64,000 nt of DNA from Flavobacteriaceae bacterium D16 (GTDB lineage Bacteria > Bacteroidota > Bacteroidia > Flavobacteriales > Flavobacteriaceae). Below the pieces are notes generated by a model that was not told the origin of the DNA, made no database searches, and worked only from the letters and a program-made list of their open reading frames with translations. The translations under genes were made by a program, and so were the position numbers. The first letter of the stretch is position 1; every line of letters starts with the position of its first letter. Below are positions 1-8,306 of this stretch, piece by piece. Location of the stretch: contig JAJTJC010000035.1 of the NCBI GenBank assembly GCA_021295155.1, positions 124,001-188,000 of the forward strand, read 5' to 3'.

Positions 1-1986
1 TCGTTCGTCTGTGGCCAGGTTAATGGGTGTCCTTCTTTGAACCGGCACCAGTACAGGATTTCCCGGATCATCTGGATTTTCTATTTCTACAAAGTCTCCT
101 GTTTCCTGTTGTATAAACTGAAACACTCCGGTAGAACGGTTATAGTAAGCCGAAGTATTAAAAGTAACTTTGTCCCACCTTTTTAAATAACCAAAATCAA
201 AGGCATTGGTGTAGGTAGGGTCCAGGTCCGGATTACCTTGAAATAAGTTCGTGTTACTGGATCGTGAAGGGAATGGATTAATAAAACGCGATCTGGGTCG
301 GCGCAGCCTTCTGCTGTAACTGATGGTGAGCTGTTCCTTTTCGGAGAACTCATATCCGAGAAACAAGGAGGGGAACCAATCTACATAATTCTTATTGTCT
401 ACTTCTCCGGTATTTACCAACTCAATACCTATGTCCGAGGCTTCCATTCGAATACCGCCGAGAATGTTAAACTTTTTATATTTGGTCCCCAGCTGGGCAT
501 AGGCAGCATTTACGTATTCCTTATAATTCAGCTCATTGCTAAAATCCGGATCTACGTCGAGAATGCCATCTTCCAGGATACCAAAATCGAAATCGGTGTT
601 GAAATTATTAAAAGTACCCCGGTAACCAAATTCGAATTGCGATTGGCTTTCTTTTCCGAAAGGCAGCACATAATCCATTTGCACCAATTGGTTTTTCTGA
701 GTCTCGTCATTTATGGTTTGCTCTGTAGGAAGCATAACATTTTCACCCAGTACCACTTCGTTGATTATGGAATTTTCAGTCTCTTCACCTTTGGAATACT
801 GGTAGTCCAAGGTTAGTTCATGTCCATCCCGTTTGAATCGTTTAATAAAATTCACAGCGTACTGAACCGTTTCATCGTCCCCAATTTGATTGGTAAACCG
901 ATTTCTTTGAATGGTAGGATTCCGGGCGGCATCAAAATTTGAAAAATCAATATCCGTTTCACTTTCTCCACTCCTGTTTCGAATTACAAGGGAATTGGTT
1001 ATGCTGCTGCTGTCATCGAAAAAATATTCGAAACCAATATTGGTATTGAACCCATCACTTTGTCTCTGGTAATTACGAATTTCATCCTGAAAGCTTGCGG
1101 TGCTGCCATCCGAGTTAAAATTCTCCTGTTCAAATAAGGCATTACCCGGTGCATCTCGATATCTGTAAGTGGTGTTGGTAAATATGTTGAATTTTTCCCT
1201 TCTTAGGTTGAGACTTAGTGCTCCCCCATAGTTATCGGGTTGTCCTGCAAAGAGGTTCAAAGATCCATTCAATCCTGCAGTCTTACTTTGTTTAAGCACG
1301 ATGTTGAGGATACCCGCAGTACCTTCAGCATCATAGCGGGCAGAAGGATTCGTAATTACTTCTACTTTTTCAATAGCTTCTGCGGGTAATTGTTGCAGGG
1401 TTTCCGGATTGAGTCCTGACAGGGCGGAGGGTTTACCATTGATAAGGATTCGCACACTTTCATTACCCCTAAGGCTGATATTTCCTTCTACATCAACCGT
1501 AACCGAGGGTACATTGTCCAGTACGTCGGTTACCGATCCACCTCTTACGGTAAGGTCGGAGCCTACATTGTAGACTTTCTTGTCCAGTCTTAGCTCAACG
1601 GTAGTTCGTTCGCCAACAACTTCAACCGCTTCCAGTAGTTCAGCATCTATTCCGAGACCTATACGCCCTAGATCTATAGATGTCCGATAATTCTGGTTGG
1701 GAAGTTCATAGCTCTTGTACCCCAGGTATTCCACACGAACATTGTACTGTCCGGCGACTGCTTCTACGGAAAATTTTCCCGTGCTATCCGTAATACCGCC
1801 TGTTATCCTATCGGGTCTCCTTACGCTCTGTAAAACCAGGGTAGCATACTCCAGGGGCTGACCAGTTTCCTGATCATAAACAGTACCCGTGATGTTAATG
1901 GATTGGGGTCGGCCTTGTCCCTGAGGACGTTGTGCCACTGCCAGTGAAAGCCCTAAAACACAGGCAATTGTTAGGAGTTGTTTCAT
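1..1986 (-). CDS. TonB-dependent outer-membrane receptor, C-terminus cut by window edge
   Basis: The reading frame is open from the ATG at 1986 to the window edge, giving 662 codons without a stop; relatives run to about 800 residues. A signal peptide (MKQLLTIACVLGLSLAVAQ) is followed by a carboxypeptidase-regulatory-like beta-sandwich at about residues 30-110 and a TonB plug at about 130-220, including NPSARYDAEGTAG. The rest reads as beta-barrel strands. It most resembles the barrel family (OMP_b-brl_3) of Bacteroidota receptors that lack an obvious SusD partner. The substrate cannot be told. Its ATG overlaps the TGA of the upstream gene (ATGA at 1983-1986), so the two are probably translationally coupled. 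Confidence 0.9.
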   Translation of the reverse strand, partial: MKQLLTIACVLGLSLAVAQRPQGQGRPQSINITGTVYDQETGQPLEYATLVLQSVRRPDRITGGITDSTGKFSVEAVAGQYNVRVEYLGYKSYELPNQNYRTSIDLGRIGLGIDAELLEAVEVVGERTTVELRLDKKVYNVGSDLTVRGGSVTDVLDNVPSVTVDVEGNISLRGNESVRILINGKPSALSGLNPETLQQLPAEAIEKVEVITNPSARYDAEGTAGILNIVLKQSKTAGLNGSLNLFAGQPDNYGGALSLNLRREKFNIFTNTTYRYRDAPGNALFEQENFNSDGSTASFQDEIRNYQRQSDGFNTNIGFEYFFDDSSSITNSLVIRNRSGESETDIDFSNFDAARNPTIQRNRFTNQIGDDETVQYAVNFIKRFKRDGHELTLDYQYSKGEETENSIINEVVLGENVMLPTEQTINDETQKNQLVQMDYVLPFGKESQSQFEFGYRGTFNNFNTDFDFGILEDGILDVDPDFSNELNYKEYVNAAYAQLGTKYKKFNILGGIRMEASDIGIELVNTGEVDNKNYVDWFPSLFLGYEFSEKEQLTISYSRRLRRPRSRFINPFPSRSSNTNLFQGNPDLDPTYTNAFDFGYLKRWDKVTFNTSAYYNRSTGVFQFIQQETGDFVEIENPDDPGNPVLVPVQRRTPINLATDER

Positions 1987-2447
1987 TGTTCTTTAGTCTT
2001 GGACTTTTTCTTTTTTTTCTTTTTCTTTTTTTTGACCTGGAATTTGTTTTTGGCTAATTCTTCGAAGGCAAGGAATTTGTCCTCAGGTAAACCGGCTCTT
2101 AATTCCTCTTCCTGGTTCTTTTGGATTTTTTCAAAACCTTCACGCATTTGATCCGGTTCAAGTTTCAACAACTGTAATTCAATGCGCTGCTGAACATATT
2201 TGGTGAGTATACTGCCAACTACGGCTTGTTCAAACTCATTAAGATCGATTGCCTCAGTGATTTTAGGCATCTCCTGAGCAACAATTTCTTCGGCAGTTAA
2301 GGGTTTGGCCTCCTTTTGTTGAACTGGGCCTCTGGGAATAGAACTCCTTTGTCTGCCATAAGGATTGCCCATTGTCTGGCCATGCAAGCTGCAAATACTT
2401 GCAAGCAGCAATAAAAGGGTAATAAATATGGAACCGTTAAACCTCAT
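1983..2447 (-). CDS. Secreted helical protein with poly-lysine C-terminus, coupled to TonB receptor
   Basis: The protein has a signal peptide, a Gly/Pro/Gln-rich linker, a helical segment (about residues 50-130) and a tail of ten consecutive lysines ending KSKTKEQ. The spacing of Glu, Gln and Arg in the helical part loosely recalls the LTxxQ/Spy periplasmic proteins, but I cannot assign the family. An in-frame ATG at 2456 would add three residues. I prefer 2447 because the TAATTTTG promoter box lies 19 nt upstream of it, the spacing seen at other genes here. The stop overlaps the receptor start, which suggests a periplasmic partner or accessory for that receptor. The lysine run is encoded by two 8-nt homopolymers (2011-2018 and 2026-2033). 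Confidence 0.75.
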   Translation of the reverse strand: MRFNGSIFITLLLLLASICSLHGQTMGNPYGRQRSSIPRGPVQQKEAKPLTAEEIVAQEMPKITEAIDLNEFEQAVVGSILTKYVQQRIELQLLKLEPDQMREGFEKIQKNQEEELRAGLPEDKFLAFEELAKNKFQVKKKKKKKKKKSKTKEQ

Positions 2448-2466
2448 GACTCTCATTCTTGGAGCC

Positions 2467-2474
2467 CAAAATTA
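2467..2474 (-). promoter_or_regulatory. Bacteroidota -7 box (TAATTTTG) for the lysine-tail/TonB receptor pair
   Basis: On the minus strand TAATTTTG matches TAnnTTTG and ends 19 nt before the ATG at 2447. I see no clear -33 TTTG element at the usual distance, so the call rests on the -7 box and its spacing. Confidence 0.4.
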
Positions 2475-2582
2475 ACAGATGGTTTAACGTTTAGGGGTTA
2501 ATTGTTTGTTAAAGCAGCATTTTATTAAACAATATCAGTATAGAGAAAGGTAATGACAGTAATATTCTCAAAGATCAACTCA

Positions 2583-2924
2583 CTAAAACAGCTCATTTAT
2601 TCTTTCTGCAGGACGGGCGATAACGGCTGAATTCTCCTTTATTACAATGGGCCTTTCAATAAGTTTGGGATGCAGGGAAAGGGCTTCAATTATCTGGCGG
2701 TCACTTAGTTCTTTACCCTTGTAATCGCTTTTCCATATGGCTTCATTTTTCCGTACCAGGTCAATTGGGGGAATATTCAACGCCTTCAGTAATTCTTCAA
2801 TTTTCTGAACTCCGGGAGGGTTGTCCAAATACCGGATTAATTTGAACTTTTTTCCCGAGGCTTCCAGGAAAGCCAACCCTTCCCGGGACTTGCGGCAACG
2901 TGGGTTATGATATATTTTGATCAT
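2583..2924 (-). CDS. ArsC/Spx-family thioredoxin-fold protein, arsenate reductase-like
   Basis: This 113-residue protein has the compact thioredoxin fold of the ArsC (glutaredoxin-dependent) family. The N-terminal beta strand leads into HNPRC with Cys10, followed by RKS, so the site is CxxS. The segment ERPIVIKENSAVIARP near the end is the conserved Arg/Pro region of the family. Length and motifs fit arsenate reductase-type proteins such as ArsC/YffB. No arsenite exporter or ArsR is nearby, so a true arsenate role is not supported by context. It lies between the receptor pair and prfB on the same strand. Confidence 0.8.
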   Translation of the reverse strand: MIKIYHNPRCRKSREGLAFLEASGKKFKLIRYLDNPPGVQKIEELLKALNIPPIDLVRKNEAIWKSDYKGKELSDRQIIEALSLHPKLIERPIVIKENSAVIARPAERINELF

Positions 2925-2960
2925 GACAGTTAAATTTGATCCTTAATTTCGGTTTAGTAA

Positions 2961-4062
2961 TCAGGTTTCCTTTTCTTTTTGCCCCATCATCATAAGATAG
3001 GCCTTCAAAAATGCATCAATATCGCCATCCATTACCGCATCGACATTTCCGGTTTCTTCAGCTGTACGTACATCCTTCACCAATTTATAAGGATGCATAA
3101 CGTAGTTCCGGATCTGGGAGCCCCATTCAATCTTCATTTTGGAAGACTCTATGGCAGCCCGGGCTTCTTGTTTTTTACGGAGTTCAATTTCATAAAGCTG
3201 TGACTTTAGCATTTTCAAGGCCGTTGCACGATTATCATGTTGCGAGCGGGAATCTGAGCAGGATATCTGTATGCCTGTAGGTTTGTGCACCAGCTGCACT
3301 TTTGTTTCTACCTTATTGACGTTTTGTCCGCCTGCCCCGCTGGAACGTGCTGTGGTAATTTCAATATCCGATGGGTTTATGTCTATTTCAATACTGTCGT
3401 CAACTAAAGGATATACATAGACAGAGGCAAATGAGGTATGTCGTTTCGCATTGCTGTCGAAAGGAGATATACGAACCAGGCGGTGTACGCCATTTTCACC
3501 CTTTAACCAACCAAAAGCGTAGTCCCCGTCAATTTGCAGTGTTACTGATTTAATGCCTGCAACATCTCCTTCCTGATAGTTAAGTTCCTTAACCTTATAC
3601 CCGTTCTTTTCACTCCACATCATGTACATGCGCATGAGCATGGCTGCCCAATCACAGCTTTCGGTGCCTCCTGCGCCTGCGGTGATTTGCAAAACAGCAA
3701 CCATATCATCACCTTCTTCCGAAAGCATATTTCGGAATTCCAGGCCTTCAATAAGCGTAAGGGCTTTTTGGTATTGGGCGTCTACTTCCGCTGCATCGAT
3801 CTCTCCTTCCTTGAAAAACTCCAAGAACACTTCAAGATCATTAGTCAGGCTTATACCCGATTCAAAATCGGCTACCCACTTCTTTTTCTTTTGGAGGATC
3901 TGCATATGCTCCTGAGCTTTCCTGGGATCATCCCAGAAATCAGGTGCTAAAGTTTTCTCCTCTTCGTTTTCTATTTCAATTCGTTTGGCATCAATGTCAA
4001 AGATACCTCCTTAACGCACCAAGGCGCTCAATAAGATCTTTATATTGATCTGTAGTAACCAT
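2961..4062 (-). CDS. prfB: Peptide chain release factor 2, with programmed +1 frameshift
   Basis: RF2 recognises UGA and UAA and triggers peptide release on the ribosome. The long frame (3905-2961) carries the SPF stop-recognition tripeptide (VRISPFDSN) and the catalytic GGQ loop ([11 protein letters not shown]), but by itself lacks the N-terminus. Reading upstream, the ATG at 4062 opens 21 codons beginning MVTTDQYK, reaches CTT TGA C, and the +1 frame resumes as DIDAKRIE. The complete protein is therefore 366 residues, the usual RF2 length. A gene call that starts at 3905 loses about 50 residues. The gene is divergent from the metalloprotease gene and has its own promoter box. Confidence 0.95.
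3996..4011 (-). promoter_or_regulatory. prfB: prfB autoregulatory +1 frameshift site
   Basis: Read on the minus strand, the site is AGGAGG TAT CTT TGA C. It combines the internal Shine-Dalgarno-like stimulator, one spacer codon, the slippery CTT, the in-frame TGA stop and the following C. This is the canonical bacterial RF2 element: low RF2 favours slippage onto TTT and continued synthesis. Genes in this window otherwise show little Shine-Dalgarno sequence, so a perfect AGGAGG here points to retained ribosomal anti-SD pairing. Confidence 0.95.
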
Positions 4063-4077
4063 GTTTTTTGCTTTATT

Positions 4078-4107
4078 CAAAAATACATTTTAAACATGGT
4101 TGGGCAA
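4078..4107 (-). promoter_or_regulatory. Promoter of prfB (TTG-N19-TATTTTTG)
   Basis: On the minus strand TTG (4107-4105) is followed after 19 nt by TATTTTTG (4085-4078), which ends 15 nt before the prfB ATG at 4062. Both elements and the spacing match the Bacteroidota housekeeping-sigma consensus. The position also supports the start at 4062 rather than an internal one. Confidence 0.55.
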
Positions 4108-4146
4108 CCAATTTTGCATAAATTTAAAATTTCAACACAGAACGCT

Positions 4147-6558
4147 ATGAAAACAGTAAATACTCTAATAATTCTTCTGATCTTCTCTTGCCTGAACCTT
4201 ACCGCCCAATTCTCAAAAAACAATAAGGACTATCAAAAATTTCAGGGGTTTTTCAATTATTATCACGATGACCAAAAAGACCGGATTTTCCTGGAGGTAA
4301 AAACCCTGGAGGAGGAATTTCTTTATGTGTATTCCCTGAGCAGCGGTATTGGCAGCAATGACATTGGTTTAGACCGGGGACAGCTTGGGAACGAGCAGGT
4401 GGTGTATTTTGAAAAGGCCGGAAACAAACTATTGCTAATCCAACCCAATTTGCGGTTTCGTGCCATTACAGACAACGAACTGGAAAGCAAAGCAGTTGAA
4501 CAGGCTTTTGCCAGATCAGTCCTCTTTGGTTTTCCTATAGTAGAAGAAGTCAATGATACCTATATTATAGATATTACAGATTTTCTGATGAGGGACGCAC
4601 ATGGCGTGTCGGCACGTTTGAAAAACGCAGGGCAGGGGAGCTATACGCTGGACAAATCACGAAGTGCCATGGCCATGGAACGTACCCGTGCATTTCCTAA
4701 AAACCTGGAATTTGATTATACCCTAACTTTCAAAGGGGAGCCCAAGGGGCGCTACATCAGCTCAGTAACACCCAATCCAAACCTGGTAACCGTTGCCCAG
4801 CACCACTCATTTATAGAACTCCCGGATGACAACTATTCCCAGAGAGCATTTGACCCCAGAAGTGGATCTTATCCCTTTTCCTATTACGATTATGCCACTC
4901 CGGTTGAAGAACCCATTCTGAAACGCTTTATAACCAGACACAGGCTGGAGAAAAAGGATCCAGAAGCAGCCGTAAGCGAAGCTGTGGAACCCATTGTATA
5001 CTATCTGGATAATGGCACCCCGGAGCCCGTCCGTTCTGCACTTCTGGAAGGAGGCCGATGGTGGAATCAGGCATTTGAGGCTATTGGATTTAAAAATGCC
5101 TTTCAGCTTAGAATACTTCCAGACAATGCAGACCCCTTGGATGCCCGATACAATGTAATCCAGTGGGTACATCGTTCCACTCGTGGCTGGAGCTATGGCA
5201 GTAGTATAACTGACCCCCGGACCGGAGAAATTATTAAAGGGCATGTTAGCCTGGGTAGTTTACGGATACGTCAGGATTTTATGATCGCTCAAGCTCTTAT
5301 GAACCGACCTTATGCAGAAAGTGACGATAATCATAAACCCATGCTGGATTTAGCCCTTGCGCGAATTCGGCAGCTTTCAGCTCATGAGATTGGACATACG
5401 CTTGGATTTACTCATAATTTTGCTGCAAGTACAAATAATCGTGCTTCTGTAATGGATTATCCGCATCCTGATTTTAATCTTAAGGATGGTGTTATTGACT
5501 TTTCAAATGCCTATGATACTGGCATTGGGGAGTGGGACAAAGTAACTGTGGCCTATTCCTATTCACATTTCCCTGAAGGGACGGATGAGCAGAGCGCATT
5601 AAATGAAATTTTAGATGAGGCAAGGGAATCCGGACTTCGCTTTATTTCCGATCAGGACGCTCGCCCCCTTGGAAGCGCCCATGTCCTGGGGCACCTATGG
5701 GATAACGGGAAGCAGGCTGCAAGCGAGCTGGAAGAGGTGCTTCAGATTAGGAAAGTGGCCATTTCTAACTTTTCCGCTGAAAATATACCCTCTTATCAGC
5801 CCTATTCTGTACTCGAAGACGTATTTGTACCCCTTTATTTTTTCCACAGATACCAGACAGAGGCAGCAGCTAAAGTTGTTGGCGGCCTCGATTACAACTA
5901 TGCGGTAAGGGGAGATCGACAGGGAATTTGGAAAACCGTTGATAAAACTATGCAGGAAAAGGCTTTAAATGTCCTTATGAGCACACTTGACGCCAGTGAA
6001 GTTGCCATTCCTCGGGAGAAACTACCGCTATTTCCACCGCGGGCCATTGGTTACAACAGTACCCGGGAATCGTTTAGGGGCAAAACGGGCGTTAGTTTTG
6101 ATGCCCTGTCTGCCGCAGAAACTGCGGCCGATATGACCCTGGGACTACTATTACACCCGGAACGAGCTTCCCGTCTTATTCAACAAAAAGGACTTGATTC
6201 CAGGCAATTGGGATTAGATGAAGTATTGGAAAAAACCATAGAAGAAACTATTTTGAAGGAACATAAAGATTCTTATTTGGCGGAAGTTCAACAAATCATA
6301 AATTACCGGGTATTGCATCATATGATGAACCTGGCACAACATGATGAAGTGCACCCCCAGGTTAATGCTCTGGTACATCAGCGTATAAAAGCATTACGGG
6401 CATCCCTATTAACATCCAAAGTAAATGAGGTTGCCGTGGAAATGGTTAGGCGAATTGATCGGTTTTACAGCGATCCGGATGAGTTTAAGGTGATTCCCTC
6501 ACCAAAAATACCCGACGGTTCTCCAATTGGAATGGACTGTTTTACACCCAATTATTAA
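4147..6558 (+). CDS. Secreted zinc-dependent metalloprotease (DUF5117/DUF4953 type)
   Basis: The protein has 803 residues from the ATG at 4147; an in-frame upstream ATG at 4045 would run into the prfB start region and put 34 residues before a good signal peptide (MKTVNTLIILLIFSCLNLTAQ), so I reject it. The zinc motif HEIGHTLGFTHN begins at His413, an extended metzincin-like HExxHxxGxxH. The N-terminal region matches the DUF5117/DUF5118 class and the C-terminal half the DUF4953 class, the standard Bacteroidota arrangement. It is probably exported to the periplasm or surface and degrades peptides. The threonine aldolase gene follows after 2 nt, suggesting cotranscription. Confidence 0.88.
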   Translation: MKTVNTLIILLIFSCLNLTAQFSKNNKDYQKFQGFFNYYHDDQKDRIFLEVKTLEEEFLYVYSLSSGIGSNDIGLDRGQLGNEQVVYFEKAGNKLLLIQPNLRFRAITDNELESKAVEQAFARSVLFGFPIVEEVNDTYIIDITDFLMRDAHGVSARLKNAGQGSYTLDKSRSAMAMERTRAFPKNLEFDYTLTFKGEPKGRYISSVTPNPNLVTVAQHHSFIELPDDNYSQRAFDPRSGSYPFSYYDYATPVEEPILKRFITRHRLEKKDPEAAVSEAVEPIVYYLDNGTPEPVRSALLEGGRWWNQAFEAIGFKNAFQLRILPDNADPLDARYNVIQWVHRSTRGWSYGSSITDPRTGEIIKGHVSLGSLRIRQDFMIAQALMNRPYAESDDNHKPMLDLALARIRQLSAHEIGHTLGFTHNFAASTNNRASVMDYPHPDFNLKDGVIDFSNAYDTGIGEWDKVTVAYSYSHFPEGTDEQSALNEILDEARESGLRFISDQDARPLGSAHVLGHLWDNGKQAASELEEVLQIRKVAISNFSAENIPSYQPYSVLEDVFVPLYFFHRYQTEAAAKVVGGLDYNYAVRGDRQGIWKTVDKTMQEKALNVLMSTLDASEVAIPREKLPLFPPRAIGYNSTRESFRGKTGVSFDALSAAETAADMTLGLLLHPERASRLIQQKGLDSRQLGLDEVLEKTIEETILKEHKDSYLAEVQQIINYRVLHHMMNLAQHDEVHPQVNALVHQRIKALRASLLTSKVNEVAVEMVRRIDRFYSDPDEFKVIPSPKIPDGSPIGMDCFTPNY

Positions 6559-6560
6559 GT

Positions 6561-7583
6561 ATGGAGATTAATTTAATAAGCGATACAGTTACCCGTCCCG
6601 GATCAGGAATGCTATCCGCAATGATGGATGCGCAGGTTGGGGACGATGTCTTTAAAGCAGACCCCACCGTTAATGCGTTGGAATCAGAAGCAGCGAAGAT
6701 GTTCGGAAGGGAAGCTGCCCTGTTTTTTCCAAGTGGCACGATGACCAATCAAACCGCAATTAAAATCCATACCGATCCGGGAGATCAGCTTATTTGCGAC
6801 CATTATGCCCATGTATATAATTATGAGGGTGGGGGAGTGAGTTTTAACAGTGGAGTGTCCTGTAAACTAATTGAAGGACAGCGCGGGATGATGAACGCTA
6901 AACAGGTAGAGGAGGCGATTAATCCACCCGATTTTTACCACAGTCCGCTGACCCAACTGGTCTGTATTGAGAATACAACTAACAAAGGAGGGGGTGCATG
7001 CTGGGATTTCGACGAATTAGAACGAATTAAAACCGTATGTGATAAACACGGTCTGGCCTACCATCTGGATGGAGCCCGCCTCTGGAATGCACTTGTAGCC
7101 AAAGGAGAAACAGCCGCACAATACGGAAAACTATTTGATACCATCAGTGTTTGTTTAAGTAAAGGACTGGGCTGCCCCGTAGGTTCTTTATTGATAGGCG
7201 ATCGAGAACATATGGATAAAGCACTTCGCGTTAGGAAGGTGTTGGGGGGTGGTATGCGACAAGCCGGCTATTTGGCCGCTGCCGGATTGTACGCGCTAAG
7301 CAACAACATCGAACGCCTTTCAGAAGATCACAGGAAAGCTAAAGAGATTGGTGACACCCTGGCCAAAATGGAATCCGTTAAAAAGGTGGAGCCCATTGAG
7401 ACCAATATTATCATTTTTGAAGTTGAGGAGGAAGTTATTACTGCAGAATCCTTCACCAATACCCTCAGGGAAAATGATATTCATATTATTAGTATGGGGC
7501 AGGGTAAACTACGTATGGTAACCCATCTCGATTATACAGACGCCATGCATAAAGAGTTGCTGAAAAGGCTGAGAGCCTTATAG
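6561..7583 (+). CDS. ltaE: Low-specificity L-threonine aldolase
   Basis: This 340-residue fold-type I PLP enzyme cleaves L-threonine or allo-threonine to glycine and acetaldehyde. Family landmarks are NLISDTVTRP at the N-terminus, FPSGTMTNQ around residue 58, the cofactor-binding LDGARLWNA, and the Schiff-base lysine Lys201 in CLSKGLGCPVG. It begins 2 nt after the metalloprotease stop and ends overlapping the 3' end of the convergent DUF1508 gene by 6 nt. Length is normal. Confidence 0.92.
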   Translation: MEINLISDTVTRPGSGMLSAMMDAQVGDDVFKADPTVNALESEAAKMFGREAALFFPSGTMTNQTAIKIHTDPGDQLICDHYAHVYNYEGGGVSFNSGVSCKLIEGQRGMMNAKQVEEAINPPDFYHSPLTQLVCIENTTNKGGGACWDFDELERIKTVCDKHGLAYHLDGARLWNALVAKGETAAQYGKLFDTISVCLSKGLGCPVGSLLIGDREHMDKALRVRKVLGGGMRQAGYLAAAGLYALSNNIERLSEDHRKAKEIGDTLAKMESVKKVEPIETNIIIFEVEEEVITAESFTNTLRENDIHIISMGQGKLRMVTHLDYTDAMHKELLKRLRAL

Positions 7584-7901
7584 CAAATCATCCTCTGGGA
7601 GATCTTGTAAACGGTTTAACAGGTGTTTAATCCCATTTTCCATACCCGCTTCTGAAGAAAAAACTCCGCTTTTGCCAATAACTTTTCCCTGTCTATCCCT
7701 AAGGTTGAACAGGAATTTTCCGCTGTAATTGGTTTTTCGTTCTACACGGACAGACTTCTCAGTGGAAGGTTTCAATTTTCGCAAGGATTCAAGCGCCTCT
7801 TTTTCGCTGCGGTAATCTACACTATTCAAAAGCGTACGCCCCTGCATGGTTTTCAGCAGGAATCGGTATGTATTTTCTTTTTCCTTTCGAATCTCGTACA
7901 T
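7578..7901 (-). CDS. DUF1508 (YegP-like) small protein
   Basis: The protein has 107 residues and two internally similar alpha/beta units (about residues 10-50 and 58-103), each with a strand such as YRFLLKTMQGRTLL or GKFLFNLRDRQGKVI and then a short helix. That duplication is characteristic of DUF1508/YegP. The family's function is not established. It lies 20 nt downstream of ybaB on the same strand, a likely two-gene operon, and overlaps the end of the threonine aldolase gene tail to tail. Confidence 0.75.
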   Translation of the reverse strand: MYEIRKEKENTYRFLLKTMQGRTLLNSVDYRSEKEALESLRKLKPSTEKSVRVERKTNYSGKFLFNLRDRQGKVIGKSGVFSSEAGMENGIKHLLNRLQDLPEDDLL

Positions 7902-7921
7902 CTGCTTTGTGTTTTTAGTCC

Positions 7922-8251
7922 TTATTTTAAAAAGGAATCCATTCCAGGGGGTAAATTAGGCATCCCTTCCTTGGCAACCGCCGCCAGCTCCTTTTCCTGA
8001 ATCTGGTTAGCTTTTTCTATTGCTTTATTTAAAGTAAGAATCAAATAGTCTTCCAACTGTTCCTTGTCCTCCAACAATTGGTCGTCAATATCAATGGCTT
8101 TTATTGTCCGGTTTGCTGTTATGGTAACTGCCAGCAAGCCATCCGACGATGTCTCCTGCAGACTAACAGAGTTTAGCCGTTCCTTTGTAGCTTTTACTTT
8201 TTCCTGGGTTTCTTTTAGTTTGCCCATCATGCCCATCAAATCTCCAAACAT
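7922..8251 (-). CDS. YbaB/EbfC-family nucleoid-associated protein
   Basis: This 109-residue protein begins [19 protein letters not shown], the amphipathic first helix of the YbaB family, followed by the beta sheet ([20 protein letters not shown]) and a long C-terminal helix. Family members are homodimeric DNA-binding proteins, often encoded with dnaX and recR; those neighbours are absent here. A TAAATTTG box lies 22 nt upstream. It is divergent from the peptidase gene at 8307. Confidence 0.88.
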   Translation of the reverse strand: MFGDLMGMMGKLKETQEKVKATKERLNSVSLQETSSDGLLAVTITANRTIKAIDIDDQLLEDKEQLEDYLILTLNKAIEKANQIQEKELAAVAKEGMPNLPPGMDSFLK

Positions 8252-8273
8252 AGAATTAGGTTTTGTTTTGTTT

Positions 8274-8281
8274 CAAATTTA
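8274..8281 (-). promoter_or_regulatory. -7 box (TAAATTTG) for ybaB
   Basis: The minus-strand sequence TAAATTTG matches TAnnTTTG and ends 22 nt before the ybaB ATG. The nearest upstream TTTG is only 13 nt away, closer than normal, so the -33 element is uncertain. Confidence 0.35.
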
Positions 8282-8306
8282 CTAATTTGCGGCTCAAATT
8301 TAAACT

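Noticed and set aside
4045-4146. A 34-codon N-terminal extension of the metalloprotease
   Set aside because: It places residues in front of a good signal peptide and overlaps the prfB start codon and promoter region. The ATG at 4147 is preferred.
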